This document shows, one piece after another, positions 16,866 to 26,636 of a stretch of DNA of 61,295 nucleotides (the stretch's first letter is position 1; the number at the start of each line of letters is the position of its first letter). Where the stretch lies: NCBI RefSeq assembly GCF_946886695.1, contig NZ_CAMPJD010000021.1:1-61295 (forward strand). Direction: 5' to 3'. Under the pieces are notes generated by a model, which was not told the origin of the DNA, did not search any database, and saw only the letters and a program-made list of their open reading frames with translations. Made by a program: the position numbers and the translations under genes. The stretch comes from an uncultured Pseudoxanthomonas sp. (GTDB lineage Bacteria > Pseudomonadota > Gammaproteobacteria > Xanthomonadales > Xanthomonadaceae).

Positions 16866-17165
16866 TCAACCGCGCGACAACCACCAGCCGCGCAGCGGTA
16901 CCGCCAGCGTCAGCACGAACAGGAACGCGCCGTAGGCCACCAGTGTGGCCAGCACCTGCTTCCAGATAGCGCCGGTGCCGACATCAGCGGCACCCAGCGC
17001 ATAGCCCCATTGCATGCCGATGAAGCTCAGTACGAACGCCACCGCCAGTACCGCGAGATCGAAGCCCTTGCGGCGCGCATTTCGCGGCTGGCGCGGAAAC
17101 AACCAGTACAGCGAGCCCAGCAGCAGGAACCAGGGCAGGAACAGGATCACTGCAAGATACGGCAT
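16866..17165 (-). CDS. Small three-helix membrane protein downstream of trpS
   Basis: 99 residues from MPYLAVILFLPWFLL. Three hydrophobic helices (about 2-22, 38-58, 72-92) are separated by a basic loop (PRQPRNARRKG), giving an inner-membrane protein with a cytoplasmic positive loop. The start lies 4 bp after the trpS stop, so it is almost certainly co-transcribed with trpS. No family recognised; conserved small proteins of this kind occur in related genomes. Confidence 0.75.
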   Translation of the reverse strand: MPYLAVILFLPWFLLLGSLYWLFPRQPRNARRKGFDLAVLAVAFVLSFIGMQWGYALGAADVGTGAIWKQVLATLVAYGAFLFVLTLAVPLRGWWLSRG

Positions 17166-17169
17166 GGAC

Positions 17170-18465
<1,296 letters not shown>

Positions 18466-18659
18466 AAGCGAAGCGGGGGAATGCGGGAAAGCAGCCAGTT
18501 TACCGGCTGGGGCTGGATACTGCCGGCAGCGCGCCTGCGACACAGGGTCGCAGTGGCCCAGCCTGCCGGTGGCTTAACCGGGCGACACACCGTGTCGACC
18601 GGCAACCCCACTGCCGGTGGCGGTCCGTTTCCAGCATCGTCCCCACCTGGAGAACGGAC

Positions 18660-19463
18660 ATGCTGCACCGGATCCTTGTTTCCCTGGCAACCCTGGCCCT
18701 GCTGGTTGCCTGTGTACCCACCCACTCCCGCCCGTTGGTCGATGTCGGCGTGATCGATCGCGACACCGGCGAATGGCTTGCCCAGCATCCCCACCGGGGC
18801 GATGCGTGGGTCGCCGGCACCCCCGGCCACCGCTACAGCGTGCGCCTCACCAACACCACGGGCGAACGCGTCCTGGTCGTGCTTTCCGTGGATGGCATCA
18901 ATGCGATCACCGGCCAGACCGCGCATCCTTCCCAGGCCGGCTATGTACTGGAACCCTGGCAAACCACCGAGATCAACGGCTGGCGCAAGTCGATGGACGA
19001 CGTGGCGCAGTTCGTGTTCACCGATCTGGGCGACAGTTACGCCGCACGCACAGGCCGGCCCCGGAATGTGGGCGTGATCGGAGTGGCCGCATTCCGGGAA
19101 GCGCGCAGTTACCGGTATCCGCAGTACGCCCCGCCCCCCATTGCCCGGTCCCCGCTGGAGAAGCGAGGTGAAGCAGAGGCTGCGGCACCGGCATCGTCAT
19201 CGCGTGCGATCGCGGCGGACAGCGTCGCCCGGGAGCAGAGCATCGGCACCGGCCATGGCGGACGCGAGTGGGCGCCGACCTCGCGCACCGGGTTCGACCG
19301 CGCAACCCGCCAACCCGAACAGGTGAGCCAAGTGCGTTACGACGAGCATCGCCGCCTGGTTGCGATGGGCATCCTGCCGCGTCGCCACGGCCCCATCTGG
19401 CGCAATGAGGCTCCGCGAGCGTTCCCGGACGGCTTCGTGGCCGACCCGCCACGCCACCGTTGA
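18660..19463 (+). CDS. Putative lipoprotein of unknown function
   Basis: 267 residues. Signal sequence MLHRILVSLATLALLVACVP with a lipobox-like LVAC (Cys18) predicts lipid anchoring. Residues 30-155 form a conserved beta-rich region (VRLTNTTGERVLVVLSVDG, WQTTEINGWRKSMDDVAQF), followed by a low-complexity Ala/Ser linker and an Arg/His-rich tail (QVRYDEHRRLVAMGILPRRH). GGAG stands 8 nt before the ATG. The first domain recurs in secreted proteins of xanthomonads; no activity is known to me. Its own terminator may be the hairpin at 19478-19500. Confidence 0.78.
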   Translation: MLHRILVSLATLALLVACVPTHSRPLVDVGVIDRDTGEWLAQHPHRGDAWVAGTPGHRYSVRLTNTTGERVLVVLSVDGINAITGQTAHPSQAGYVLEPWQTTEINGWRKSMDDVAQFVFTDLGDSYAARTGRPRNVGVIGVAAFREARSYRYPQYAPPPIARSPLEKRGEAEAAAPASSSRAIAADSVAREQSIGTGHGGREWAPTSRTGFDRATRQPEQVSQVRYDEHRRLVAMGILPRRHGPIWRNEAPRAFPDGFVADPPRHR

Positions 19464-19477
19464 ACACGCAGAAGAAA

Positions 19478-19500
19478 ACGGGCCGCATGAAGCGGCCCGT
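19478..19500. terminator. Hairpin terminator between convergent lipoprotein and csbD genes
   Basis: ACGGGCCGC-ATGAA-GCGGCCCGT. On the minus strand it is followed by a T-rich run (TTTTCTTC), so it best serves the CsbD gene; it may also work for the lipoprotein. Confidence 0.8.
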
Positions 19501-19529
19501 CCTGTCCTGGTCCTGCAGACGCGATCGCG

Positions 19530-19751
19530 TCAGTGCTTGAAGGTCTTGTCGGAACGCAGCGTGCGCTGGAAATCCTCGACTTCCGTATGGGCCCGATCCC
19601 GGTCGTAGCCATAGCGCTCCTGCAGCCTGCCTTCAAGGTATTCCGCATTACCCTGCGCGACCTTGAAATCGTCATCGGTCAGATCGCCCCACTTCGCCTG
19701 GATCTTGCCCTTCAGCTGCTTCCAGTTGCCGGCGATGATGTCCTGATTCAT
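19530..19751 (-). CDS. CsbD-family stress protein
   Basis: 73 residues. [18 protein letters not shown] and [10 protein letters not shown] are the CsbD/YjbJ signature; the C-terminal half ([20 protein letters not shown]) is the usual charged helix. Soluble four-helix-like proteins of this family are abundant in stationary phase and under envelope or osmotic stress in other bacteria; the mechanism is unknown. It stands alone with its own terminator, near two entericidin lipoproteins. Confidence 0.93.
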   Translation of the reverse strand: MNQDIIAGNWKQLKGKIQAKWGDLTDDDFKVAQGNAEYLEGRLQERYGYDRDRAHTEVEDFQRTLRSDKTFKH

Positions 19752-19978
19752 GGTGTTTCCTCACTTTATTGAGCGGCAGGGGGCGCCGCGAAAACAGCAT
19801 CGCAGACCGCGTGTTCCCATCCGATCAACTGCGCGTCAACGCACCATTAGGATTGACTGAACAGTTCAGTCGCATGAGGACGCGTTCGCACGGATGAATG
19901 CGTGCGGCGACGCTCGAGCCTCCGATTTTCTTGCCCCATCATTGCGGCCTGACGCACTGCAGACACCGGCAAAAGAAA

Positions 19979-20001
19979 ACGGGCCGCGATACGCGGCCCG
20001 T
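19979..20001 (-). terminator. Terminator of the first entericidin gene
   Basis: ACGGGCCGCG-ATA-CGCGGCCCGT-type stem, followed on the minus strand by TTTTCTTTT. It shares most bases, including the flanking GAAAACGGGCCGC, with the hairpin at 19478-19500. Confidence 0.85.
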
Positions 20002-20025
20002 TTCGAGTCTTCAAAACCCAGAGGC

Positions 20026-20160
20026 TTATTTGCCCGAGGAATCCTCGACCTTCTCGCCCACCTTCTGCACGTCCTTGCCGAACCCCTTGACGGTGTTGCA
20101 GCCGGACAGCACGGCGATGGAGAACAGGGACAACAGCAACAACGCGACGATACGCTTCAT
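20026..20160 (-). CDS. Entericidin-family lipoprotein (copy 1)
   Basis: 44 residues: MKRIVALLLLSLFSIAVLSG, then Cys21 as the lipid-attachment site (LSGC), and a mature part NTVKGFGKDVQKVGEKVEDS that matches EcnA/EcnB. The start complementary to 20158-20160 has AGGAG upstream. Entericidins are small cell-envelope lipoproteins described as an antidote/toxin pair tied to stationary-phase lysis in enterobacteria. A second copy lies 200 bp upstream in the same orientation; each has its own hairpin. Confidence 0.9.
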   Translation of the reverse strand: MKRIVALLLLSLFSIAVLSGCNTVKGFGKDVQKVGEKVEDSSGK

Positions 20161-20292
20161 AAGCGACTCCTGTGGACGGTATTCACGGCCTGAGGCGCGC
20201 ATCGTCCGGAACACGCCGGCCATGCCGCCCCACCCGTGCAGTCTGATTTAAGCACGCTGGCTGGCGGCTGACCAAACCCTGGCCGGCAACGC

Positions 20293-20318
20293 GGAAGGGC
20301 CGGTTTCCCGGCCCTTCC
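20293..20318 (-). terminator. Hairpin downstream of the second entericidin gene
   Basis: GGAAGGGCCGG-TTTC-CCGGCCCTTCC: perfect 11-bp stem, 42 bp past the stop codon. No T tract on the minus strand. Confidence 0.6.
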
Positions 20319-20360
20319 TTCGGGTGGCATCCAGCGGATGCGGTCAGCCGCCAGCGCGCA

Positions 20361-20513
20361 TCAGCACTTGCCGTCCTTGCAATCCTGGGCCTTGTCTTCG
20401 ACCTTCTCGCCAACCTTCTGCACATCCTTGCCGGCACCGGCCATGGTGTTGCAGCCCGACAGGACCGCCATCGAGAACATCGCCGTCAGCAGCAGCATCA
20501 TTGCACGCTTCAT
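20361..20513 (-). CDS. Entericidin-family lipoprotein (copy 2), with Cys-containing tail
   Basis: 50 residues read from the ATG complementary to 20511-20513: MKRAMMLLLTAMFSMAVLSG, lipid-attachment Cys21, then NTMAGAGKDVQKVGEKVEDK and a tail AQDCKDGKC. AGGAG precedes the start. It shares the LSGCNT junction and the exact KDVQKVGEKVED block with copy 1, so the two arose by tandem duplication, but this copy has two extra cysteines at the C-terminus. These could form a disulfide in the periplasm. By analogy one copy may be the antidote-like and the other the toxin-like member; the sequence does not say which. Confidence 0.88.
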   Translation of the reverse strand: MKRAMMLLLTAMFSMAVLSGCNTMAGAGKDVQKVGEKVEDKAQDCKDGKC

Positions 20514-20660
20514 GTGTCATCTCCTGGGTGGATAAGGGTGCCATTGCGGGTGCGTCCCGCACCGCAGCGGCGTGTGGTGCACCTTCGACGGCGCGGCGTA
20601 TAGGCCGCGTGAAACCATGGACCGCCCATTCAGTCTCAGTTTCCCCGATGCCCCGCGCCC

Positions 20661-21584
20661 CTAGTCGCGCATCAGCGTGGACTTGCCGAACAGGCTCTCC
20701 ACCAGGTCCACCGTCAGCTTGGCGGTGCGGTTGCGACGGTCCAGCACCGGGTTCAGTTCCACGATGTCCAGCGAACCCATCAGGCGCGTGTCGGCGATCA
20801 TCTCCATCACCAGCTGCGCTTCACGATAGTTGGGACCGCCTGGCACGGTAGTGCCCACGCCGGGCGCGATGCTCGGGTCCAGAAAGTCCACGTCGAAGCT
20901 GACGTGCAGGTGCGTATCCGCATCCAGGCCCTCCAGCGCAGCTTCCATCGTGCGCTTCATGCCCACCTCGTCGATGTAGCGCATGTCGTACACGTCGACC
21001 TTGTGGTCCTTGATCAGCCGCTTCTCCTCCGGATCGACCGAACGGATGCCGATCTGCCGGACCATCGACGGCGTGATCGCGGGCGCATCACCACCCAGCC
21101 GGGTCAGTGCATCCGGGCCGATGCCGCACAGACACGCCACCGGCATGCCATGGATGTTGCCGGAAGGCGTGACCTCGCTGGTGTTGAAGTCCGAATGCGC
21201 ATCCAGCCAAAGCACCCGCAGATTCTTGCCGACCTTGCGGCAGTGTTGCGCGACCGCGGTGATGGAACCCATGGCCAGGCAATGGTCGCCGCCCAGCATG
21301 ATGGGCAACCGCTGCTGGGCCAGTTCGGTGGCGGTGGCATCCATCACCGCGCGGTTCCACGCCACCACTTCATCGAGATGCCGGTAGCCATGGACGGGGC
21401 CGGTCCAGGGGTTGGCGGGACCCTGCACATTGCCGGTGTCGATCACGTCCACGCCCCGTGCCACCAGCGCTTCGGCGAGACCCGCGATGCGCAGCGCATC
21501 GGGCCCCATGCGTGCGCCACGATGGCCGGCGCCGACATCGGTAGGCACGCCGATCAGGGACACGGGAGGAAAAGCTCGACTCAT
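20661..21584 (-). CDS. rocF: Arginase
   Basis: Hydrolyses L-arginine to ornithine and urea with a binuclear manganese centre. 307 residues. All metal ligands are visible: H101 (GGDHCLAMG), D128, H130 and D132 (LDAHSDFN), D231 and D233 (FDVDFLDP). VGAGHRGARMGPDALR near the N-terminus and the SLDIVELNP motif near the C-terminus fit arginase rather than agmatinase. Single gene with no urease or rocD neighbour. The DusA/CtlX-like pair at 30.7-32.6 kb is another arginine/citrulline-type gene but is not linked. Confidence 0.94.
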   Translation of the reverse strand: MSRAFPPVSLIGVPTDVGAGHRGARMGPDALRIAGLAEALVARGVDVIDTGNVQGPANPWTGPVHGYRHLDEVVAWNRAVMDATATELAQQRLPIMLGGDHCLAMGSITAVAQHCRKVGKNLRVLWLDAHSDFNTSEVTPSGNIHGMPVACLCGIGPDALTRLGGDAPAITPSMVRQIGIRSVDPEEKRLIKDHKVDVYDMRYIDEVGMKRTMEAALEGLDADTHLHVSFDVDFLDPSIAPGVGTTVPGGPNYREAQLVMEMIADTRLMGSLDIVELNPVLDRRNRTAKLTVDLVESLFGKSTLMRD

Positions 21585-21682
21585 GGATACGTCCTGCGGA
21601 AAACAGACGCACAGTCTATGCCGTCAGCGATGACGGGCCTGTGGCATCGCAGCACGCGAACGGGCGTTGCGCCGACAGGAAA

Positions 21683-21758
21683 TGGTGCCGCTTATCCGAA
21701 TCGAACGGATGACCTACCGCTTACAAGGCGGTTGCTCTACCAGCTGAGCTAAAGCGGC
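21683..21758 (-). tRNA. tRNA-Thr (anticodon TGT)
   Basis: The minus strand folds as a 76-nt cloverleaf with encoded CCA: acceptor GCCGCTT/AAGCGGC, D-arm GCTCAGCTGGTAGAGC, anticodon stem ACCGC/GCGGT with loop CTTGTAA (anticodon TGT, reading ACA), T-arm ATCCG-TTCGATT-CGGAT, discriminator A then CCA. Confidence 0.96.
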
Positions 21759-21771
21759 GCGGGCGGCAATT

Positions 21772-22434
21772 CTAGCGCAGTGCCGTGCATTCGAGGGGTT
21801 GTGGCGCACCGCTGGACGCGGCACGGGCGAGCACAACGGGGTCGACACCCTCCACGACGCTGGCATCCAGCCACCACAGGCTTGGGCCCGCGCGGCCAAC
21901 GGGCTGCATCTGCGCGGTGAACCCCGCAGCCTGCAACTGCGATACGCGGCGTTCGGCGGCTTCACGACTGCGATATCGGCCCAGTGCGATCCCGTTGGCT
22001 TGTTCGCCCTGGCGCACGACGAGGAAGTCGTTGAATCCCGCCGCCCCGATGCGGCCGGCGATTGCCTGCGCCTCTTCCAGCGACGGCGCGGGCGGCATGA
22101 CCACCTGGTAACCACTGGCGCTGAGGCCGGGCACTTCCCGCAGATGCGCCCGCAGGAGCTGGCCCTTGACCGCGTCCTGCGCCAGGGTCGCGGTAGCCTG
22201 GCTGGTGAAGGGCCCGAGGCTGAAGCAGGCCGCCGGGATTACCGGCGCCGCACGGGCGTCCACGGCCGACGGACCAGGGGTGGCCGCAGGCATCTCGTCG
22301 ACGAGTTGCAGGCGCGCCACACCGGCTGGCAACGGAGGCGGTGACGGCGGTTCGACGGCGGGACGGGTGAGCCACCACGCGGCGGCGCCCAGGTTCAGGA
22401 CGATCAACAGGACGATCAGGGCACGGATCAACAT
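21772..22434 (-). CDS. SPOR-domain protein with N-terminal membrane anchor
   Basis: 220 residues. One transmembrane helix (about 5-22, LIVLLIVLNLGAAAWWL) followed by a Pro-rich linker and a periplasmic SPOR-like region (ACFSLGPFTSQATATL, VVMPPAPSLEEAQAIAGRI, IALGRYRSREAAERRVSQL). SPOR domains bind denuded septal glycan, so a division-site or peptidoglycan role is likely. It is the last gene of the minus-strand run beginning with the DAK/DegV gene; its start lies 19 bp after the coaX stop. Confidence 0.82.
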   Translation of the reverse strand: MLIRALIVLLIVLNLGAAAWWLTRPAVEPPSPPPLPAGVARLQLVDEMPAATPGPSAVDARAAPVIPAACFSLGPFTSQATATLAQDAVKGQLLRAHLREVPGLSASGYQVVMPPAPSLEEAQAIAGRIGAAGFNDFLVVRQGEQANGIALGRYRSREAAERRVSQLQAAGFTAQMQPVGRAGPSLWWLDASVVEGVDPVVLARAASSGAPQPLECTALR

Positions 22435-22453
22435 GCAGGGATTCTAGCGGTGC

Positions 22454-23200
22454 TCAGGCGGCGGTACCGAGCCGTGCCCATACAGCCAGTCCTTCGAGCA
22501 CCAGTGCTGGCGCCAGTTCGCCATCGCGCAGCGCGGGCGCCAGCTCGGCCGCGCCGCCGCCATGCAGCAGCAAGGCGGGGCGCTCGCCCAAGAGGTCATG
22601 CGCATGCTGCAGGCTGCGCTCGATCAATCCCAGGGCAGCGCCGCCACAGCCGGATGCCAGCGCATCGAGGGTGTCGGTGGCGAACTCGACGTACCCGCCT
22701 CCTCGCGACGGCAACTGCGCGGCCGCTTGCTGGAGTGCTTCACGCATCAGGCGGGGTGAGGGCGCTATGCGTCCGCCGCGATGCCGCCCGTCCGCGTCCA
22801 GCAGATCGACGGTCACCGCCGTGCCTACGCCCACCAGCAGCCACGGCTGCGCAGCGCGCGCGCGCGCCGCCAGCAGGGCCAGGAAGCGATCCACGCCAAG
22901 CCGTCCGGGATCGGCATAGGCGAAGTGCACACCAGCCAGCGCCTGCTGCGTACGCGCGATCGAGATGCACCCGAAACGGGTGGTCAACCAGTCCACCACC
23001 GCAGCGGTGCGTGCAGGTGATGCAACGCTGGCGAGCACGGCGGACGATCCCTGCATGTCGATCGCCGGAATGACAGCCTCCAGCACGGCGATGAATTCAC
23101 CGTCGTATCCGGTCGCCAGCACCTCGCCCAGCGTCCCATCCGCCCTCAACGGTGCGCCTTTCACGCGCGAATTCCCCAGATCGAATACCCACTGCGTCAT
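22454..23200 (-). CDS. coaX: Type III pantothenate kinase
   Basis: First step of coenzyme A synthesis (pantothenate to 4'-phosphopantothenate). 248 residues of the ASKHA fold: FDLGNSRVKGA (phosphate 1), LGVDRFLALLAARARA, GVGTAVTVDLLDADGRHRGG (phosphate 2) and a C-terminal LLHGGGAAELAP (adenosine). The type III enzyme is feedback-resistant in other bacteria. The start complementary to 23198-23200 overlaps the birA stop by 3 nt, showing translational coupling with birA. Confidence 0.93.
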   Translation of the reverse strand: MTQWVFDLGNSRVKGAPLRADGTLGEVLATGYDGEFIAVLEAVIPAIDMQGSSAVLASVASPARTAAVVDWLTTRFGCISIARTQQALAGVHFAYADPGRLGVDRFLALLAARARAAQPWLLVGVGTAVTVDLLDADGRHRGGRIAPSPRLMREALQQAAAQLPSRGGGYVEFATDTLDALASGCGGAALGLIERSLQHAHDLLGERPALLLHGGGAAELAPALRDGELAPALVLEGLAVWARLGTAA

Positions 23201-24165
23201 GTCACCCTCACGCTGACGTCCCCGGCATGCACCTGTCGTTGTACCTCGCCCACGCGTACGCGCAACGCACCGTCATCGCCGATGCCTTCGGCCATACCAT
23301 GTTCGTCGCCCTGCGGACCATGCACGATGACCTCGCGGCCCATCAGCACGTCCAGCGCAGCGTATCTCGCAAGGAACGGCGACAGCCCTTCGCGATCGAA
23401 CTGTTCGAGCGCGGGCAACAAGGTATCCAGCAGGTGGGACGCGATCCTGTTCCGCGAAGGTTGACGACCGCCCAGCGTGGCCAGGTCCGTCCATGCCTGG
23501 CTGATCGCCGTCGCAGCAGTCGCCGGCATGTGCACGTTCACACCGATCCCGATCACCGCGCGCACCGGACCACCATGCTCACCGCCGCCTTCCACCAGGA
23601 TGCCCCCCAGTTTGCGGCCCTGCGCCAGCAGATCGTTGGGCCACTTCACGCCAACGGTTTCGTAGCCGGCCTGCCGCAGGGCTTCCGCGACAGCCACGCC
23701 GACCACCAGGCTCAGGCCGCCGAGGCGCGCGAGTCCGCCGGAGAACTGGCGCGACAGCGACAGATACAGGTTCGTCGCAATCGGGGATGCCCACTGCCGT
23801 CCGCGCCGGCCACGCCCGCCGGTCTGCTGTTCCGCCAGCAACACCGCAGCCCCATGCTCGGGCGCCTTGCGGCGGAGCAACTCGCTGTTCGTCGAATCCA
23901 GCGACCATGCCACCTCCAGCGACGCCAGTTGCGCGGAGGCCGCGTCCCGCAACGGGGCACGGATCAGGTCCGCGTCCAGCAATTCGACCGGCGCTTCCAG
24001 CGAGTACCCGCGGCCGGGCTGCGCGTCGATCCGCAGGCCGCCCGCACGCAGTGCTTCGATCCGCTTCCACATGGCGGCGCGGGTGACCTTGGCGTCGCGG
24101 GCGAGCAGGTCGCCGGAAGCGGGGCCTTCGATCACGCGCTGCAGCAGTTCGCGTTCGCCGGTCAT
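23197..24165 (-). CDS. birA: Bifunctional biotin--[acetyl-CoA-carboxylase] ligase / biotin operon repressor
   Basis: 322 residues. An N-terminal winged helix (1-60; VTRAAMWKRIEALRAGG, QPGRGYSLEAP) shows the repressor form. The ligase domain has the biotinyl-AMP loop GGRGRRGRQWASP, LSLVVGVAVAEAL and KWPNDLLAQGRKLGGIL; a short C-terminal SH3-like barrel ends the chain. The start complementary to 24163-24165 overlaps the plsY stop, and its stop overlaps coaX, so plsY-birA-coaX are one translationally linked run. Biotinylating acetyl-CoA carboxylase places it functionally with the lipid genes upstream. Confidence 0.94.
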   Translation of the reverse strand: MTGERELLQRVIEGPASGDLLARDAKVTRAAMWKRIEALRAGGLRIDAQPGRGYSLEAPVELLDADLIRAPLRDAASAQLASLEVAWSLDSTNSELLRRKAPEHGAAVLLAEQQTGGRGRRGRQWASPIATNLYLSLSRQFSGGLARLGGLSLVVGVAVAEALRQAGYETVGVKWPNDLLAQGRKLGGILVEGGGEHGGPVRAVIGIGVNVHMPATAATAISQAWTDLATLGGRQPSRNRIASHLLDTLLPALEQFDREGLSPFLARYAALDVLMGREVIVHGPQGDEHGMAEGIGDDGALRVRVGEVQRQVHAGDVSVRVT

Positions 24166-24788
24166 GCGCGGCGGCGCCAGACGCGCACGCGTTCGAAGCG
24201 CGACTCGGTGCCGGCACGCAATCGCTGCATGTTGGCGCGATGGGTGAAAAGCACCAGCGCCGCGGCGGCGACAGCGAACATCTGCGCGGGACGATCCGCG
24301 TGCATCCACCATGCCAGTGGCACGAGGCACGCGGTGGCGATGATCGACGCCAGCCCCACGTAACCGGTCGCGACCAGGACGCCCAGCCAGACCAGGAACA
24401 GCGGCAGCAACGCCAACGGCCAGAGCACGGCGACGCCACCCAGTAGGGTGCCCACGCCCTTGCCGCCGCGGAACCCGTGCCAGATCGGCCACACATGCCC
24501 CGACGCCGCAGCCAGCGTCGCCAGAAAACCCAGCGCGCGTGGCGACAGAGGGCCCTCCATCGGCGCGAAACGCAGTGCCAGCCATGCGGCCAGTGCACCC
24601 TTGCCGATGTCCACCAGCACTACACCGAGTGCGAACTTCGCCCCCTGCGTGCGGAAGGCGTTGGTGCCGCCCGCGTTTCCACTGCCCTGTGTGCGGATGT
24701 CCACGCCCCGCAGCCGGCCCAGCGTGAGGCTGCCCGACACGGAACCGAGCAGGTAGGCCAGCAGCAACAAGGTGCAGACGATCAGCAT
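24162..24788 (-). CDS. plsY: Glycerol-3-phosphate acyltransferase PlsY
   Basis: Membrane enzyme that moves the acyl group from acyl-phosphate to glycerol-3-phosphate, first step of phospholipid synthesis. 208 residues. Conserved motifs: GSVSGSLTLGRL, GSGNAGGTNAFRTQG (glycerol-phosphate site), GHVWPIWHGFRGGKGVGT and a C-terminal THRANMQRL. Five to seven hydrophobic helices. The ATG complementary to 24786-24788 is preferred to a GTG six codons upstream. It lies 30 bp after a FakA/FakB-like gene, whose predicted product (acyl-phosphate) is the PlsY substrate. Confidence 0.94.
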   Translation of the reverse strand: MLIVCTLLLLAYLLGSVSGSLTLGRLRGVDIRTQGSGNAGGTNAFRTQGAKFALGVVLVDIGKGALAAWLALRFAPMEGPLSPRALGFLATLAAASGHVWPIWHGFRGGKGVGTLLGGVAVLWPLALLPLFLVWLGVLVATGYVGLASIIATACLVPLAWWMHADRPAQMFAVAAAALVLFTHRANMQRLRAGTESRFERVRVWRRRA

Positions 24789-24818
24789 GGCACCATTATG
24801 GGCCACGCCCCTCCCCGC

Positions 24819-26636
24819 TCAGGCATCAGGTGCCGGCTGTACGGCCACGATGAGGGCGCCCTGGCCAGCATGCGCGCCGATGGCCGCCCCGGTTTCTACC
24901 AGCCGGTCCTCGCTGATCGGCAGCCGCGCGCGCAGCGCGGCGAGCAATCGCTCGCCCTGCGGACGCGCGTCGCAGTGCCCCACGATCACCCGCCAGCGCG
25001 GCCCGGATTCCAGCTGGCGTGCGACCCGCCGCGCGAAGGCTTCCGGCGCATGCGCGCGCGTCAGCAGGATGCCGGCAACCGTCATGCGGCCCTCGGCACT
25101 CATCTTCGCGATCGGGGTCAGCGTGCTCAGTTTCGCGATCGGCGCGGCCCAGCGCGGGATACGACCACCGCGCACGGCATGGGAGATGTCGGGCGCGATG
25201 GCCCACATCCGTGTCAGCGGGCGCAGGCGCTCCAGTTCGGCTATCACTTCCGCTTCACTGCAACCTTCTGCCGCGAGCTCGGCGGCACGCCACACCAGCA
25301 GCGCCTGCCCGCAGGCGGCATTGACCGTATCGAACACCCGCACGCGCCCGGATGGGTCACGCGCGGCGGCATGTTCCCCCGACTGCAGCGTGCCCGACAA
25401 CGCGCGCGACAGGCCGACATAGAGCACCCGCGCATGATGGGCCAGCGACAGCTCGAAATGCCGGCGGAAGTCGCCCGGCGGCGGCTGGCTGGTGCGCGGC
25501 AACTGGTGCGAGACCGCCATGCGCCGGTAGAACTCGCCTGTCGACAGGCCCACCTTGTCGAGGTAGTCGCGGCCATCCAGGTCCACCCGCGCGGGCACCA
25601 CGCCGATGGCATGGCGCTCGGCAATGTCGTCCGGCAGGTCGGCGGCACTGTCGGTGACCACCACCAGCGATTGCGTGGCGGCGGCGACCGCGTTCTGACG
25701 AACCATGTCGTCCGCCTTCATGCCTTCGACGTGGCCCTGCGCCGCGCACGCATCGAAGAGTACCTGCGGCGATCCGATGTGCGCGTGCACGCGAAGACGT
25801 GACGCGCCACCCGCGATGACGATGGAGTCCGCGCCGCCGGCCTCCAGCGCGGCACGCAGGCGATCGCGGTCCAGCGCCTCGCCCAGCAGCAGGCATTCGG
25901 TGCACCAGCGGCGCGTCGGATCAATGGCATGGTCGTGGACCGTCGGACCGGCGGCATCGTTGGCCGCGCCCGGCGCGCTGGCGCGCACGCGCACCGCACG
26001 TGGTCCGCCCTCGACGAACTCGGCGATGCCTTCCAGCAGGTCGACAAACCCCTGCGCACCGGCATCGACCACGCCGGCACGCTGCAGCAAGGCCATCTGG
26101 CGCGGCGTGTCGGCAAGCGCGCGCCGCGCACGGACAAGCGCACGGACGAAGCCGCTGCGTGCATCGACCTGGTTGTCCTCCCCCGCCGCGGCATCCAGCT
26201 CTTCGGCGAATGCGGCAATCACGCTCAGGATCGTCCCCTCGACCGGCTGCGCCAGTGCCTGGCGTGCACTCTGCGCGCCCTGACGGACGGCCGCGGCCAG
26301 CGAACGGGCATCCAGTTCCGGCAGGTTGCGCACGCGCTCGGCCACGCCATGCAGGAACTGCGCGAGGATGGCGCCGGAATTGCCGCGCGCACCATCGATC
26401 GCGTCGTTGCCCACACGGCTCAGCAGATCGCCGACATGCTGGCTGGGCTGGCTGAGCGCACCATGCAGCACGCTGCCGAGCGTCGATGCGAGATTGTTAC
26501 CGGTATCGCCGTCGGCGACCGGGAACACATTGATGCGGTTCAATGCGTCACGCGCGGCAATCACCCGGCGGGCTCCCGCAATCAGCGCCAGGCGCAGGGC
26601 GGGGGCGGTCAGCGGGCGGGAGTCGGGTGCGGGCAT
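24819..26636 (-). CDS. FakA-FakB-like fusion: DAK2 (DhaL) kinase domain joined to a DegV fatty-acid-binding domain
   Basis: 605 residues from the ATG complementary to 26634-26636. Domain 1 (about 10-205) is DhaL-type: NVFPVADGDTGNNLASTLGS (nucleotide/metal aspartates) and GARGNSGAILAQFLHG. Domain 2 (about 240-320) matches the FakA middle domain (WCTECLLLGEA, RVHAHIGSPQVLFDACAAQG). Domain 3 (about 325-605) is DegV/EDD: DSAADLPDDIAE, TSQPPPGDF, LSGTLQSGEHA, FDTVNAACGQALLV, HAVRGGRIPRWA. In Firmicutes FakA (kinase) and FakB (lipid carrier) are separate and make acyl-phosphate from free fatty acids. One chain here appears to hold both, directly upstream of plsY. Activity is inferred. Confidence 0.86.
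   Translation of the reverse strand: MPAPDSRPLTAPALRLALIAGARRVIAARDALNRINVFPVADGDTGNNLASTLGSVLHGALSQPSQHVGDLLSRVGNDAIDGARGNSGAILAQFLHGVAERVRNLPELDARSLAAAVRQGAQSARQALAQPVEGTILSVIAAFAEELDAAAGEDNQVDARSGFVRALVRARRALADTPRQMALLQRAGVVDAGAQGFVDLLEGIAEFVEGGPRAVRVRASAPGAANDAAGPTVHDHAIDPTRRWCTECLLLGEALDRDRLRAALEAGGADSIVIAGGASRLRVHAHIGSPQVLFDACAAQGHVEGMKADDMVRQNAVAAATQSLVVVTDSAADLPDDIAERHAIGVVPARVDLDGRDYLDKVGLSTGEFYRRMAVSHQLPRTSQPPPGDFRRHFELSLAHHARVLYVGLSRALSGTLQSGEHAAARDPSGRVRVFDTVNAACGQALLVWRAAELAAEGCSEAEVIAELERLRPLTRMWAIAPDISHAVRGGRIPRWAAPIAKLSTLTPIAKMSAEGRMTVAGILLTRAHAPEAFARRVARQLESGPRWRVIVGHCDARPQGERLLAALRARLPISEDRLVETGAAIGAHAGQGALIVAVQPAPDA

Noticed and set aside
20344..20562. 72-codon minus-strand frame over the second entericidin
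   Set aside because: Different frame from the true 50-residue entericidin, which has signal peptide, lipobox and ribosome-binding site.
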